NCBI GenBank assembly: GCA_025054715.1
Contig: JANWYH010000002.1
Location: 62,001-126,000, forward strand
DNA length: 64,000 nucleotides
Direction: 5' to 3'
Origin: Pyrinomonadaceae bacterium
GTDB taxonomy: Bacteria > Acidobacteriota > Blastocatellia > Pyrinomonadales > Pyrinomonadaceae
Part shown: positions 36,874-46,215 of the stretch, piece after piece
Layout: the number at the start of each line of letters is the position of its first letter
How positions within the stretch are numbered: position 1 is the stretch's first letter
Position numbers and translations under genes: made by a program
Notes under the pieces: model-generated
Seen by the model: the letters and a program-made list of their open reading frames with translations, nothing else
What the model was told of the DNA's origin: nothing
Database searches by the model: none

Positions 36874-38271
36874 ATGAAACCGAAGCTGAGGAAATATCTA
36901 TCCACGTTAGACGCGGCTTTTCTTTACCTAGAAAGAAAAGAATGTCCGATGAATATCGGTGCTGCTTGCATCTTTGAAGGAAAGTTAACCTATGACAGTT
37001 TGCTAAAACACATAGAAGATCGCCTACCCTTAGTTCCACGTTATCTACAGAAACTTTCACCAGACCCATTTAATATCACTCATCCGTCGTGGGAGCTTGA
37101 CAGAAAATTTTCAATAAAAAAACACGTAATTAAGGTCAAACAAAAAAAGACCTTCAACAAAAAGGATTTGGAAAACTTCATGGGCAAATTGATGTCCGAA
37201 CTGATGGACAGAAGCAAGCCTTTATGGGAACTTTACTTGATAGAGGATTTTGAAGGTGGCGGTTCGGCAATTATTGCAAAGATTCATCACTGTATGGCTG
37301 ATGGCATTTCAGGAATTGACATAATGAAAGTAATGTTCGATGTTACCGCAAAAGCCGAAAAACCTGAAACGCAACCGATACCTGATGAGCCGCAGAAAGA
37401 TTTGACAGAAAAACTTCTTGACTCTTTCTTCAATACTCTCCAAGAAGAAGCAAAGAACTTTCTCGCGCTTCAAGGCGGTATCTTTTATCTTTTATCTTCT
37501 TTTACAAAACCTGAATTGATAAATTCTCTGCCGGAAATAGCAGAATTAATACCTGCTATTTCGTCACCACCATTTATTTTGCCGTTTAATCGAGAATGTT
37601 CCGGAGAAAGAAGGCTTGCCTGGACAGAATTTTCCTTCAAAGATGCCAGAAAAATCCGCGATCGTCTAGGCGGAACTGTGAACGACGTTGTGCTTACGGC
37701 TCTGACGAAGTCGGTTTCGGAATATACGAAACTGCACAAGCAAAGCGTTAAAGATAAGTTTGTTCGCTTTATGGTTCCAGTAAGCTTACGTCAAAAGGAA
37801 GAAAGAGGTTCTTTAGGTAACTTGATTTCTTTTCTTCCGGTAGAAATACCCATAGACATAGAAGAAACGGACGAAATTTTTAGATATGTCAATCGAAAGA
37901 TGAATTTAATGAAAAATGCTCACATTGCAGAAACCCTGATGCTTTTTGGTGCTGCTTACGGCATGTTACCGCCTCCGATACAGGCAGCTATTGGAGCCAT
38001 TGTTGATCTGCCCTTTCCGCCTTTTAACATGGTTGCGACAAATGTGCCCGGACCTCAAATACCGCTTTATCTTGCCGGCAGAAAAATGGTAGAACAATAT
38101 CCGTATGTGCCCGTAGGCTATCGCTTGGGCTTAGGTTGCGCAATTTTAAGTTATGACAAGAAACTTTACTTCGGGCTTTCTTCCGACAAACAAGCTATGC
38201 CAGATGTAGAAAAATTCAAGCAGATTCTAGACGATACACTGAGCAAAATGAAAGGAAAATACTGCGCATGA
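36874..38271 (+). CDS. Wax ester synthase / diacylglycerol acyltransferase (WS/DGAT)
   Basis: 465 residues with the catalytic HHxxxDG motif (HHCMADG, H138 and H139), the SPDP/WELD segment of the N-terminal half and the GTVNDVVLT and NVPGPQ segments of the second half. It esterifies fatty alcohol or diacylglycerol to form neutral storage lipids. It belongs to a run from GNAT to lipase to permease with overlaps of a few nucleotides. The lipase-like gene next door suggests storage-lipid turnover. The length fits the family. Confidence 0.92.
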   Translation: MKPKLRKYLSTLDAAFLYLERKECPMNIGAACIFEGKLTYDSLLKHIEDRLPLVPRYLQKLSPDPFNITHPSWELDRKFSIKKHVIKVKQKKTFNKKDLENFMGKLMSELMDRSKPLWELYLIEDFEGGGSAIIAKIHHCMADGISGIDIMKVMFDVTAKAEKPETQPIPDEPQKDLTEKLLDSFFNTLQEEAKNFLALQGGIFYLLSSFTKPELINSLPEIAELIPAISSPPFILPFNRECSGERRLAWTEFSFKDARKIRDRLGGTVNDVVLTALTKSVSEYTKLHKQSVKDKFVRFMVPVSLRQKEERGSLGNLISFLPVEIPIDIEETDEIFRYVNRKMNLMKNAHIAETLMLFGAAYGMLPPPIQAAIGAIVDLPFPPFNMVATNVPGPQIPLYLAGRKMVEQYPYVPVGYRLGLGCAILSYDKKLYFGLSSDKQAMPDVEKFKQILDDTLSKMKGKYCA

Positions 38272-39041
38272 AAGGAGAAGAAATCTTAACAAATTTCGAT
38301 AGAGAAATAAGAGAAGTCGCCCTTCCTATTTGTTTAGAGTCTTTAGTTGGTGTTGATTGGTTTTTGCTTCATGTATCACCGGTTTACTATGGTCTTGGCA
38401 TTCCAAAAGGAAACGGTTCAGCAGTAATTCTCGTGCCTGGATTTCTTGGCTCTGACGCATATCTTTACGAGCTTCATTGCTGGCTGGCTAGAATTGGTTA
38501 TAAGCCCTACTTTTCTGGCATAGGCTGGAACGCTGATTGTCTGAATGTTTTAGTTGAAAAGCTACAAGTTACGGTTGGGAAAGCCTACGAAGAAACGCGC
38601 GCCAAAGTCCACCTTATAGGTCACAGTCTAGGCGGTATCATTTCACGCTCGTTAGCGGCACAAAATCCGGAATTGATTGAATCCGTGATTACACTAGCAT
38701 CGCCTTTTCGGGGTGTTCGATCTCACCCGAAAATCATTAAGTTAGCCGAAAAAGTTCGCCAAAGAATTTTTGCAAGAAAAGAAAAAAGCAACTATCCAAG
38801 ATGCTATACAGGCTATTGTAACTGCCCAACAATCCAAGCCTTAAAATCATTTCCTTCAAATAAAGTGCGCAGAATATCTATTTATACGAAATCGGACGGA
38901 ATAGTTGATTGGCGTGCCTGTCTTACGCGCGACCCTAAACGAAACTTTGAAGTTACGGGAACTCATATTGGTTTAGTTTACAACTTTCAGGTTTATAAGC
39001 TGATAGCAAACTTCTTGGCTGAAAGTCTTTCTAATGAGTGA
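38268..39041 (+). CDS. Alpha/beta hydrolase, lipase-like
   Basis: 257 residues; oxyanion loop VILVPGFLGSDAYLYELHCWL, nucleophile elbow GHSLGG (Ser about 125), and a conserved GTHIGLVYN His near the end. No signal peptide, so it is cytosolic or membrane associated. The fold matches PGAP1/triacylglycerol lipase-like proteins. It overlaps the WS/DGAT gene by 4 nt (ATGA), so co-production is expected: likely acting on the same neutral lipids. Confidence 0.85.
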   Translation: MKGEEILTNFDREIREVALPICLESLVGVDWFLLHVSPVYYGLGIPKGNGSAVILVPGFLGSDAYLYELHCWLARIGYKPYFSGIGWNADCLNVLVEKLQVTVGKAYEETRAKVHLIGHSLGGIISRSLAAQNPELIESVITLASPFRGVRSHPKIIKLAEKVRQRIFARKEKSNYPRCYTGYCNCPTIQALKSFPSNKVRRISIYTKSDGIVDWRACLTRDPKRNFEVTGTHIGLVYNFQVYKLIANFLAESLSNE

Positions 39042-40320
39042 AAACTTAAAGCGTGAAATAGGTCGTTGGAGTCTCACTGCGATTGCAATCAACACAATCA
39101 TTGGAGCAGGCATTTTTGGCTTGCCAGCTAAAGCATTCGAGAAAACCGGTAGCTGGAGTTTGCTGCTTTTTGTTTTCTGCGCTTTCGTAATCGCAATAAT
39201 CGTCCTGTGCTTTGCAGAAGTTTCAAGCCGTTTTCAACAAACCGGGGGAATGTATCTTTATGCTAAAGAAGCCTTCGGCTCAACAATTGGTTTTGAGATA
39301 GGCTGGCTTTACTGGCTTGTAAGAATTACAACTTTTGCTGCAAACTGCAATCTTTTTCTAGCTTACCTCACACTCTTTTTGCCAAGCTCAAATTCAGGTT
39401 TTACTAGAATTGCATTGATTTTCCTAATTGTTGCTTCTCTGACCACGATCAACATCCTTGGAGTTAAAGAATCGGTCTGGCTTACTAATCTTTTTACTAT
39501 CGGGAAAATCTTGCCTTTACTGATTTTCGTATTAGTAGGTTTATTCTTTGTTGAACCTAAAAATTTTTCTTTTGCCGCGACTCCCAACTACGAAGCTATT
39601 TCCACAACTGCTTTACTTTTGCTTTACGCTTTTGTCGGTTTTGAAGCTGCCGTGATTCCAGCAGGTGAGACTAAAAATCCTGAAAAAAATGTTCCGTTCG
39701 CTCTTCTGGTGTCGCTTGGCTTTTGCACGATTCTTTTCGTTTTGATTCAATTCGTTGCGATTGGCACTTTCGACGAGCTAGCACATTCGGAACGCCCACT
39801 TGCCGATGCAGCATATAGATTTATGGGCGACTTCGGTGCTGTTTTTATAGCTACTGGAGCTTTAATCTCGATACTTGGCAATCTAAATGGTGGATTTCTC
39901 GCTGCCACTAGACTTCCCTTTGCTATGGCAGAGCAAGAAAGCGCTCTTTTACCTGCCTTCATTAGAAAAACTCATAAAAAATTCAAGACACCTTATATTT
40001 CGATCTTACTTACTGCACTCCCGATACTATTTTTAACGATACAATCTTCCTTCATCTCAGCCGTAGCAATTGCAACTGTAACTCGACTTCTGGTTTATGC
40101 GACTACTTGCCTAGCCCTTCCTGTTTTCCGTAAAAAACCCAGTGTTCCTAAAGCTCAATTCGAAGTGCCCTTCGGCACAGTGATTTCTGTCCTTTCAATT
40201 CTACTGATAATTTTTCTCCTATCGGCTATTAGCTTAAATGAGCTAATAAATCTCTTGATTTTCGCACTTTTAGGTTTTATCATTCTCTGGATTGCGAAAA
40301 GACTCAATTCTTCTATCTAA
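39034..40320 (+). CDS. APC-family amino acid permease
   Basis: 428 residues, about 12 membrane helices, with the APC signature in helix 1 (NTIIGAGIFGLPAKAFEKTGSW) and a GGMYLYAKEAFG segment in helix 3. It imports or exchanges amino acids or polyamines. It overlaps the lipase gene by 8 nt and ends this operon. No terminator is clear downstream. Confidence 0.9.
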   Translation: MSENLKREIGRWSLTAIAINTIIGAGIFGLPAKAFEKTGSWSLLLFVFCAFVIAIIVLCFAEVSSRFQQTGGMYLYAKEAFGSTIGFEIGWLYWLVRITTFAANCNLFLAYLTLFLPSSNSGFTRIALIFLIVASLTTINILGVKESVWLTNLFTIGKILPLLIFVLVGLFFVEPKNFSFAATPNYEAISTTALLLLYAFVGFEAAVIPAGETKNPEKNVPFALLVSLGFCTILFVLIQFVAIGTFDELAHSERPLADAAYRFMGDFGAVFIATGALISILGNLNGGFLAATRLPFAMAEQESALLPAFIRKTHKKFKTPYISILLTALPILFLTIQSSFISAVAIATVTRLLVYATTCLALPVFRKKPSVPKAQFEVPFGTVISVLSILLIIFLLSAISLNELINLLIFALLGFIILWIAKRLNSSI

Positions 40321-40668
40321 ACTTACAAGCTCCATTTTCATTACCAAATAATGCGTGAGAAAGTCACTAGCCCTTGAGACACACTATTTTACCTGGCCTT
40401 AACCCCATTAAACCGATAATATCCAAAGACATTCGTTAGCATTACATAACCGTTACTTGCTCTTTTCGTTTATATAAGTAACCTGACGTGTCTGCTACTA
40501 GCTGTTCGCATACGCCTTTTTATCTTGTCTTACAGTTTTCCACAAAACTAAAAGTTTAGAGAAGCTTTATGCTCTACAGCATGAAACTTACTAAAGAATC
40601 AAAGAACGATGATTATTCTTTCAAAAAGATGCGACATTTTGAGAAAATGACTTTTGAATGAGGCAATT
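40321..40668 (+). other. 348-nt non-coding gap, no assigned function
   Basis: No ORF with coding character and no tRNA-like fold was seen. An imperfect hairpin AAGCTTTATGCT-CTAC-AGCATGAAACTT lies at 40562-40589 and a short AAACT/AGTTT hairpin near 40548-40560; neither has a T-tract. The stretch is AT-rich and less ordered than its neighbours. It may hold the promoter of the phosphoesterase gene. Confidence 0.4.
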
Positions 40669-41304
40669 ATGCTTATCGTTTGCATTTCAGACACACATAA
40701 TCAAAGAATTGATCCTCCTGAAGGCGATATTTTGATACATGCCGGAGATGCAACAAATGAAGGCACTTCGGAGGAATTAAAGGAATTCTTTGATTGGTTT
40801 TGTTCCCTTCCGCATAAGACGAAAATTTTTGTCGCTGGCAATCACGACGTTTTATTCGAAAAAGACCCAGAAACGGCTAAAAGTTTTATAAGTGATTCAA
40901 CAATCTATCTTCAAGACACTTCCGTAAAAATAAACGGTATAAAAATTTACGGAAGTCCATGGCAACCGGTTTTCTTCGATTGGGCTTTCTGCTTGCCGAG
41001 AGGTAAAAAGCTTGCTGAGAAATGGGAGCTTATCCCCGACGACGTAGAGATACTTGTAACTCATTGCCCTCCTTACGGAATACTAGATGAAGTTTACAAA
41101 AATGGCGGCACGAGTCACGAAGGTTGTGAGGAACTAAGAAAGCGTGTCGAAGTGCTCTCTCGAAAAAGACTTAAGTTACACGTTTTCGGTCACATTCACT
41201 CTGGCTACGGTATCACAAAAGCTTTTGGCGTTGAATTTGTAAATGCCTGCATTTGCGACGAAGAAAACATAGCCAAGCAAAAACCGATAGTTATTGAGAT
41301 TTAA
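40669..41304 (+). CDS. Calcineurin-like metallophosphoesterase (MPPED-like)
   Basis: About 211 residues with all metal motifs: CISDTHN (D..H), HAGDATNEG, AGNHDVL, THCPPYG and the terminal GHIHSGYG. This pattern and length match the MPPED group, phosphoesterases of uncertain substrate. GAGG 4-5 nt before the ATG at 40669 picks the start over a TTG at 40654. The 3' end overlaps the convergent oxidoreductase gene by 14 nt. Confidence 0.87.
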   Translation: MLIVCISDTHNQRIDPPEGDILIHAGDATNEGTSEELKEFFDWFCSLPHKTKIFVAGNHDVLFEKDPETAKSFISDSTIYLQDTSVKINGIKIYGSPWQPVFFDWAFCLPRGKKLAEKWELIPDDVEILVTHCPPYGILDEVYKNGGTSHEGCEELRKRVEVLSRKRLKLHVFGHIHSGYGITKAFGVEFVNACICDEENIAKQKPIVIEI

Positions 41305-44155
41305 CGTAGAACTGATCTTCTTTTGGCTTCAACGGTCTTCCAAGCCAGAGTGGACGTCTTAGTCCGTTTGGTCCTGGAGCCGGACGAGTCATCGCTAACC
41401 ACTCTTTGTAAATTTGGAAAGCTTTATCAGTATCAACGAAAATATCGCCGTATTGATCGCCTTCATGAGCTTTCTCAATTCTGACCTTCTGATGCCAGCA
41501 ATGCATACCAGAGAGAGGATCAGGATGAACCGGAAAAGTTATGTTTTGATGAACTCCGCCATCAGTCCAGAAGACTCTGGCAGTGTCGGGGTCATCACTT
41601 TTATAAGGTGTTATTCCCTCTTCTATGCGCATTTTCCATTTGCCTTCTTCAACTTGCTCGATCTTAACAAGATTTGTTGCCCAGCGGTTTCCACCGGGAT
41701 CTTGGCGACGGCGCCATCTACCTATGTGGTGAGAACAAGCGATTACACCTGGCTTTATTCCTTCTGTTACCCACACCTTGTTGACGAAATAACCTATATC
41801 GGTGTAAACTCTCACCAAATCACCAGTTTTCAAGCCCCATTTTTTAGCGTCTTCGACATTGACCCAAACAGGATTGCGATGTGATATTTCTGCAAGCCAT
41901 TTAGAATTCCCCGAGCGAGTGTGAATAAGCGTCGGAAGCCGAAATGTCGGAACAAGAACAACTTCGTTTTTCGTTGGATCGAGTTTTTCCGGATGAATAT
42001 GGCTCTTTATATAGGTTGGGAAAGCGTATTCGGGCCAGCCCCAGCTCTTTAGAGTCTGCGAAAAGAGTTCTTGACGACGAGAAGGTGTCGGAAAACCTTG
42101 ACGAGGCTTCCCGTCAACCACTATGCCTATCACTTTGCCATTTTTGATTACTTCGCCTGTTTCTTCTCGAATCTCAGAACCTATCAAATCTTCTTCGGAA
42201 AGCTCCTTCATATGCACTTCGTAGCAATGCTTTTCAATCTCAAAAGCTCCATACTTTTTCATGTATTCAAGCGGCGTCAAGCCTTGCTCTGCAGCTTTCT
42301 CCGGCAGTCCCTTTATTTCATTCTCGAAGATATATTGGTAATACTCATCAATGTTTATCTTTTCGCCTTCTCGATAAGGAGACATGAAGTATTGACGAAT
42401 TCCTAATGAACCATCTTCGTCAATCCGCCACGAAAGCTCGAACCAGAATTCATCTTCTTCCCAAACTTCGCCTGGATTAGCTTCGTAAGTGAATTTAACG
42501 TCTTTACCCATCTTTTTCAGAGCCTCGCGCAGAACTGGCTGACGAAAACCTACCCATAACCCAGAATGAGTTTCATATGAGACAAGATCGTGACGCTCAG
42601 GCGAATGCCCCATCGGAAGAACGTAATCGGCAAAATATGCCGTTTCGTTCCAAGTCGGTGTCAGTGCTACATGCAAACCTATTTTTTCTTCGTCTGTTAA
42701 AACTTCGATCCATGTAAACCCGTCCGGATAAGTCCATACAGGATTAAAAACGCGTGTAAAGTAAACTTCGAGTTTGCCTCTTCCTTCCTTGAGAAAGTGG
42801 GGAAGTAGAAAGCTCATTTCATAGTGAGAAAATGGGTATTCAAGCGGAAAGTGTAATTCATTCCAAGTGTCCTGCGGTGGCGGTGTGCTAAACCCTTTCG
42901 GCTTAAACTTATTCCATGCGCTAGGTAGTGTTCCACCAAAAGTTCCTACACTTCCCGTAAGAACGCTTAGAAAATGCAGGCATCTTGAAACCATCCAACC
43001 ACCCAAATTTCCACTAGCAGCGCTACGCCAGTTATGCGTAGCAAATCTTGTTCCGGCTTGACCTATCTTGATTGCAACTTCTCTTATCATTTCTGCCGGA
43101 ACACCGCTTTCTTTTTCAGCGAATTCTGGTGTATATTCAGCGTAAAATTTCTTCAGCTCTGAAATGAAATTATCAAAATTCACCTCTGCTTGAGGATTCA
43201 TTTCCTTTAAGCTTTCCCGCCAGTTAACCCAATCAAAAAGAAATTTTCGGTTGTAAAGGCCTTCGTCCAGTATAACCTTTGCCATCGCTAATAGAACAGC
43301 AACTTCGCTTCCCGGGTGCGTTGGCATCCAGTAATCAGCCATAGAAGCCGTATTAGATAATCTCGGATCCATCACGGCTAGTTTTGCTCCGTTCATCATG
43401 CCTTCAATGATTCTTTGAGCATGAGGATTAAAGTAATGCCCTGACTCAAGATGCGAAGAAACTAAAAGAATAAACTGAGCGTTCGCATAATCAGGAGACG
43501 GGCGATCATAACCTTGCCAAATCGCATAGCCAAGACGGGCACTTGAAGAGCAAACGTTTGTGTGTGAATTATGTCCATCAACTCCCCATGCCTGTAAAAT
43601 CCTCTCGATAAAACCTTCGTGTCCCGGCCTTCCCACGTGATAAACAACTTCATTTTTGCGTCCTTCTTTCAAAGCCTTGCGAATTCTTGAAGCAATATCA
43701 TTCAGCGCTTCATCCCAAGAAACTCGCTCCCATTTTCCTTCACCACGCTTTCCTGCGCGACGCATCGGATAAAGAATTCGTTCAACATCTTCTATCTGAT
43801 TCAAAGTAGCCGGTCCTTTAGCACAATTCCTCCCGCGACTCCCAGGATGATAAGGGTTTCCCTCTAACTTTCTAATCTTTAGAGTTTCTTTGTCTACGTA
43901 AGCCAAAAGACCACAACCAGCTTCGCAATTAAAGCAAATCGTGGGAACAATCATGTAGTTCTTCACTTTTCGCTCCTGACCGCTAGTTGCCTCATATTCT
44001 TTCCAATCATCCCACTTTTCTTGAGGTGGATGAGTATTTAGCCCTCCATCAGCAACCACTCTTTCGAGTTTTACAGGCTCTGCCTTGTGCAAATTTTCAA
44101 TAAGCCCGATCTTTTCCGCAATTCTCTCAATAAACGAAACGCTCCTTTCACTCAT
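41291..44155 (-). CDS. Molybdopterin (bis-MGD) oxidoreductase, single-subunit, orphan
   Basis: 954 residues. A 4Fe-4S site (C74, C77, C81, C111) after a 70-residue N-terminal extension, a likely Mo-ligating C202 in TNVCSSSAR and the C-terminal MGD-binding domain (about 750-870) place it in the DMSO reductase superfamily, nearest formate dehydrogenase and polysulfide/thiosulfate reductase-type enzymes. There is no Tat signal, so it is probably cytoplasmic. No Fe-S, membrane or chaperone subunit lies adjacent, so its electron partner and substrate are unknown. A ribosome site AGAGGTAGG and a promoter precede the ATG. Confidence 0.85.
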   Translation of the reverse strand: MSERSVSFIERIAEKIGLIENLHKAEPVKLERVVADGGLNTHPPQEKWDDWKEYEATSGQERKVKNYMIVPTICFNCEAGCGLLAYVDKETLKIRKLEGNPYHPGSRGRNCAKGPATLNQIEDVERILYPMRRAGKRGEGKWERVSWDEALNDIASRIRKALKEGRKNEVVYHVGRPGHEGFIERILQAWGVDGHNSHTNVCSSSARLGYAIWQGYDRPSPDYANAQFILLVSSHLESGHYFNPHAQRIIEGMMNGAKLAVMDPRLSNTASMADYWMPTHPGSEVAVLLAMAKVILDEGLYNRKFLFDWVNWRESLKEMNPQAEVNFDNFISELKKFYAEYTPEFAEKESGVPAEMIREVAIKIGQAGTRFATHNWRSAASGNLGGWMVSRCLHFLSVLTGSVGTFGGTLPSAWNKFKPKGFSTPPPQDTWNELHFPLEYPFSHYEMSFLLPHFLKEGRGKLEVYFTRVFNPVWTYPDGFTWIEVLTDEEKIGLHVALTPTWNETAYFADYVLPMGHSPERHDLVSYETHSGLWVGFRQPVLREALKKMGKDVKFTYEANPGEVWEEDEFWFELSWRIDEDGSLGIRQYFMSPYREGEKINIDEYYQYIFENEIKGLPEKAAEQGLTPLEYMKKYGAFEIEKHCYEVHMKELSEEDLIGSEIREETGEVIKNGKVIGIVVDGKPRQGFPTPSRRQELFSQTLKSWGWPEYAFPTYIKSHIHPEKLDPTKNEVVLVPTFRLPTLIHTRSGNSKWLAEISHRNPVWVNVEDAKKWGLKTGDLVRVYTDIGYFVNKVWVTEGIKPGVIACSHHIGRWRRRQDPGGNRWATNLVKIEQVEEGKWKMRIEEGITPYKSDDPDTARVFWTDGGVHQNITFPVHPDPLSGMHCWHQKVRIEKAHEGDQYGDIFVDTDKAFQIYKEWLAMTRPAPGPNGLRRPLWLGRPLKPKEDQFYVKSQ

Positions 44156-44189
44156 AACCTACCTCTTTCTCAGAAAATTTCCTTCTAAA

Positions 44190-44218
44190 AATCTATCCTA
44201 TCTACGACGAAAAAGCAA
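44190..44218 (-). promoter_or_regulatory. Predicted promoter of the molybdopterin oxidoreductase gene
   Basis: Minus strand TTGCTT (44218-44213), 17-nt spacer, TAGATT (44195-44190); transcription would start near 44183, leaving a leader of about 28 nt with AGAGGTAGG. Confidence 0.5.
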
Positions 44219-44267
44219 ACTGCTTTGGCATATAGAAATGCGGTTTTAAGTTTCTATCAAAAATTCC

Positions 44268-44296
44268 TTGATTGTTAAGAAAGACTCCACTAGAAT
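44268..44296 (+). promoter_or_regulatory. Predicted promoter of the secreted zinc protease gene
   Basis: TTGATT (44268-44273), 17-nt spacer, TAGAAT (44291-44296), leader about 30 nt with a perfect AAGGAGG. This rules out a TTG start at 44272, which lies inside the -35 box. Confidence 0.65.
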
Positions 44297-44331
44297 CTAA
44301 TAAGTTTCCTTCAAACTTGAAAGGAGGAAAG

Positions 44332-46215
44332 ATGCTGAAATCAATACTTCTAACTTTGTTGTTTTTGCTTACGGCTGGGATTTATTCACAAACGCCAAAT
44401 TTTGAAAAAGACCGCGAAATGGCTGAATTTATACGGCGCGTAACCAACAGAACCTCTGAGGGATTAACTGAAATCCAGACTAAAAATGGCGTGATAGTTG
44501 ACCTACAGGGAAGATTCCAAAATGTCGTTTTAGCAAGAATTGATGAAAGTAAGTTTTTGCGAACTGCATGTGTGGTTGACTTGAACGAAGCAAATCTATT
44601 TTTCGGTAGAAACCTTGAAACAGGTGAACCTATATTCAGTGGTTTACTCAACGCAGAAGAGTCTCTTTACGAAGTAGCCAAAAGGCACGGAATGTCGTCA
44701 GATGAGTTTATTTTTTATAAAAACCTAATTCAACAATTCAATGAAGGAAAACTTGGTCCTGCAAGCTCTACAATAACAATAGTAAATAATGATGGAGCTG
44801 GTGAAGGATTCAATGATACAACCCCTGCAACTCCCGAAGGTGGCAATACAGGAACTACACTAGGTCAGCAAAGACTCAATGTTTTCAACTATGCTGCCAG
44901 TATCTGGTCAGCTTTTCTTGATAGTGGAGTTACCATTTTAGTTAGATCAAACTTTGACCCACTTACTTGCACTGCAACAAGCGCCGTCTTAGGATCTGCC
45001 GGCACAATATCAGTTGTTAGAGATTTTCCTGGTGCTCAATTCACGAGCACTTGGTATCACGTGGCTCTAGCTAACAAAAGAAATGGTTCAGACCTTGTCC
45101 CTGCAAGTCCAGACATACAAGCTACTTTCAATAGTAGCCTTAATGGAAATCCAAGCTGTCTAGGCGGATGGAGATTTTATATGGGCTATGACAACTCCAC
45201 ACCACCTAATACTATCAATCTTCTTGTTGTGGTTCTGCACGAGTTAGGACATGGATTAGGTTTTTCTAGCTTTGTAAATGGTTCAAATGGTCAGTTCTTT
45301 ATGGGTTTCCCTGATGTTTACACTACTTTTATGTTTGATCGGACGGTTAATCTTTACTGGAATAACATGACTAATACCCAAAGACAAGCTTCTGCCACAA
45401 ATGCAAACAATGTTTTATGGGACGGTGCGAACGTTCGAATAGCTTCTGGCTTTCTAACTGCAGGAAGAGAATCTGCAACTGGAAGAGTAGAACTTTACAC
45501 TCCTTCAACCTTTTCTTCGGGTTCTTCCATTTCGCATTGGAACACATCAGCGACACCAAACTTATTGATGGAGCCTTTTATAACTGTAGGTTTACCTCTA
45601 ACTTTAGACCTAACTCGTCAACAAACTCGTGACATCGGTTGGTATAGAGATACCACGAACGATCTAATCCCTGACACGATAACAAATGTTGCTCCCAGCA
45701 ATGTGATCTTAACGGTAGGCTCTACTGCTCAAGTTACGTGGACAAATACAGGTGGATTCAACCGCCCTGTAATAATAGAGCTTTCAACGAACGGTGGAAG
45801 CACTTACCCAATAACTTTAGGCACTAATATAACCAACACAGGTTCTTTTACTTTCGTAGTTCCAAATACTCCCACAGCTCAAGCCAGGATAAGAGTAAGA
45901 GAAGATAATTTCGTTGAGCCTTCTGGAGTTTCACCAAATTTCATAATAACGACTCTCAGTTCAGCTTCCGTATCCGTAAGCGGTAGAGTAATTGGGACAA
46001 ACGGCAGAGGTGTGGCTTCCGCAATAGTTAGAATGGTATCTCAAAACGGAATAGAAAGAGTAGCTACTACAAATCCTTTTGGCTACTACTACTTCACCGA
46101 TGTTGAAATCGGGGCTTATATCTTTTCAGTGAAGAAAAAAGGAACGAATTTTGCTGATAGAGCAGTAAACATTACCGAAGATATTTATGATTTGAACTTT
46201 ACGGCTTTGCCTTAA
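44332..46215 (+). CDS. Secreted zinc protease-like protein with C-terminal CarboxypepD_reg domain
   Basis: 627 residues: signal peptide (LKSILLTLLFLLTAGIYSQ), a propeptide-like region, then the zinc helix HELGHGLGF at 303-311 (HExxHxxG plus following region), and a serine-and-glycine rich catalytic remainder. Residues about 470-540 look like an Ig-like domain and the last 85 residues like a CarboxypepD_reg beta-sandwich (VSGRVIGTNGRGVASAIV). It is probably an outer-surface or secreted peptidase. The ATG has AAGGAGG 4-8 nt upstream. The 3' end overlaps rsmA by 17 nt. Confidence 0.82.
   Translation: MLKSILLTLLFLLTAGIYSQTPNFEKDREMAEFIRRVTNRTSEGLTEIQTKNGVIVDLQGRFQNVVLARIDESKFLRTACVVDLNEANLFFGRNLETGEPIFSGLLNAEESLYEVAKRHGMSSDEFIFYKNLIQQFNEGKLGPASSTITIVNNDGAGEGFNDTTPATPEGGNTGTTLGQQRLNVFNYAASIWSAFLDSGVTILVRSNFDPLTCTATSAVLGSAGTISVVRDFPGAQFTSTWYHVALANKRNGSDLVPASPDIQATFNSSLNGNPSCLGGWRFYMGYDNSTPPNTINLLVVVLHELGHGLGFSSFVNGSNGQFFMGFPDVYTTFMFDRTVNLYWNNMTNTQRQASATNANNVLWDGANVRIASGFLTAGRESATGRVELYTPSTFSSGSSISHWNTSATPNLLMEPFITVGLPLTLDLTRQQTRDIGWYRDTTNDLIPDTITNVAPSNVILTVGSTAQVTWTNTGGFNRPVIIELSTNGGSTYPITLGTNITNTGSFTFVVPNTPTAQARIRVREDNFVEPSGVSPNFIITTLSSASVSVSGRVIGTNGRGVASAIVRMVSQNGIERVATTNPFGYYYFTDVEIGAYIFSVKKKGTNFADRAVNITEDIYDLNFTALP

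Noticed and set aside
40537-40545. DnaA box-like TTTTCCACA in a non-coding gap
   Set aside because: Single site, no cluster and no dnaA or AT-rich unwinding element; chance match likely.
44272-44331. TTG start of the zinc protease at 44272
   Set aside because: It lies in the -35 box and would put a signal peptide 20 residues inside the protein; AAGGAGG marks 44332.
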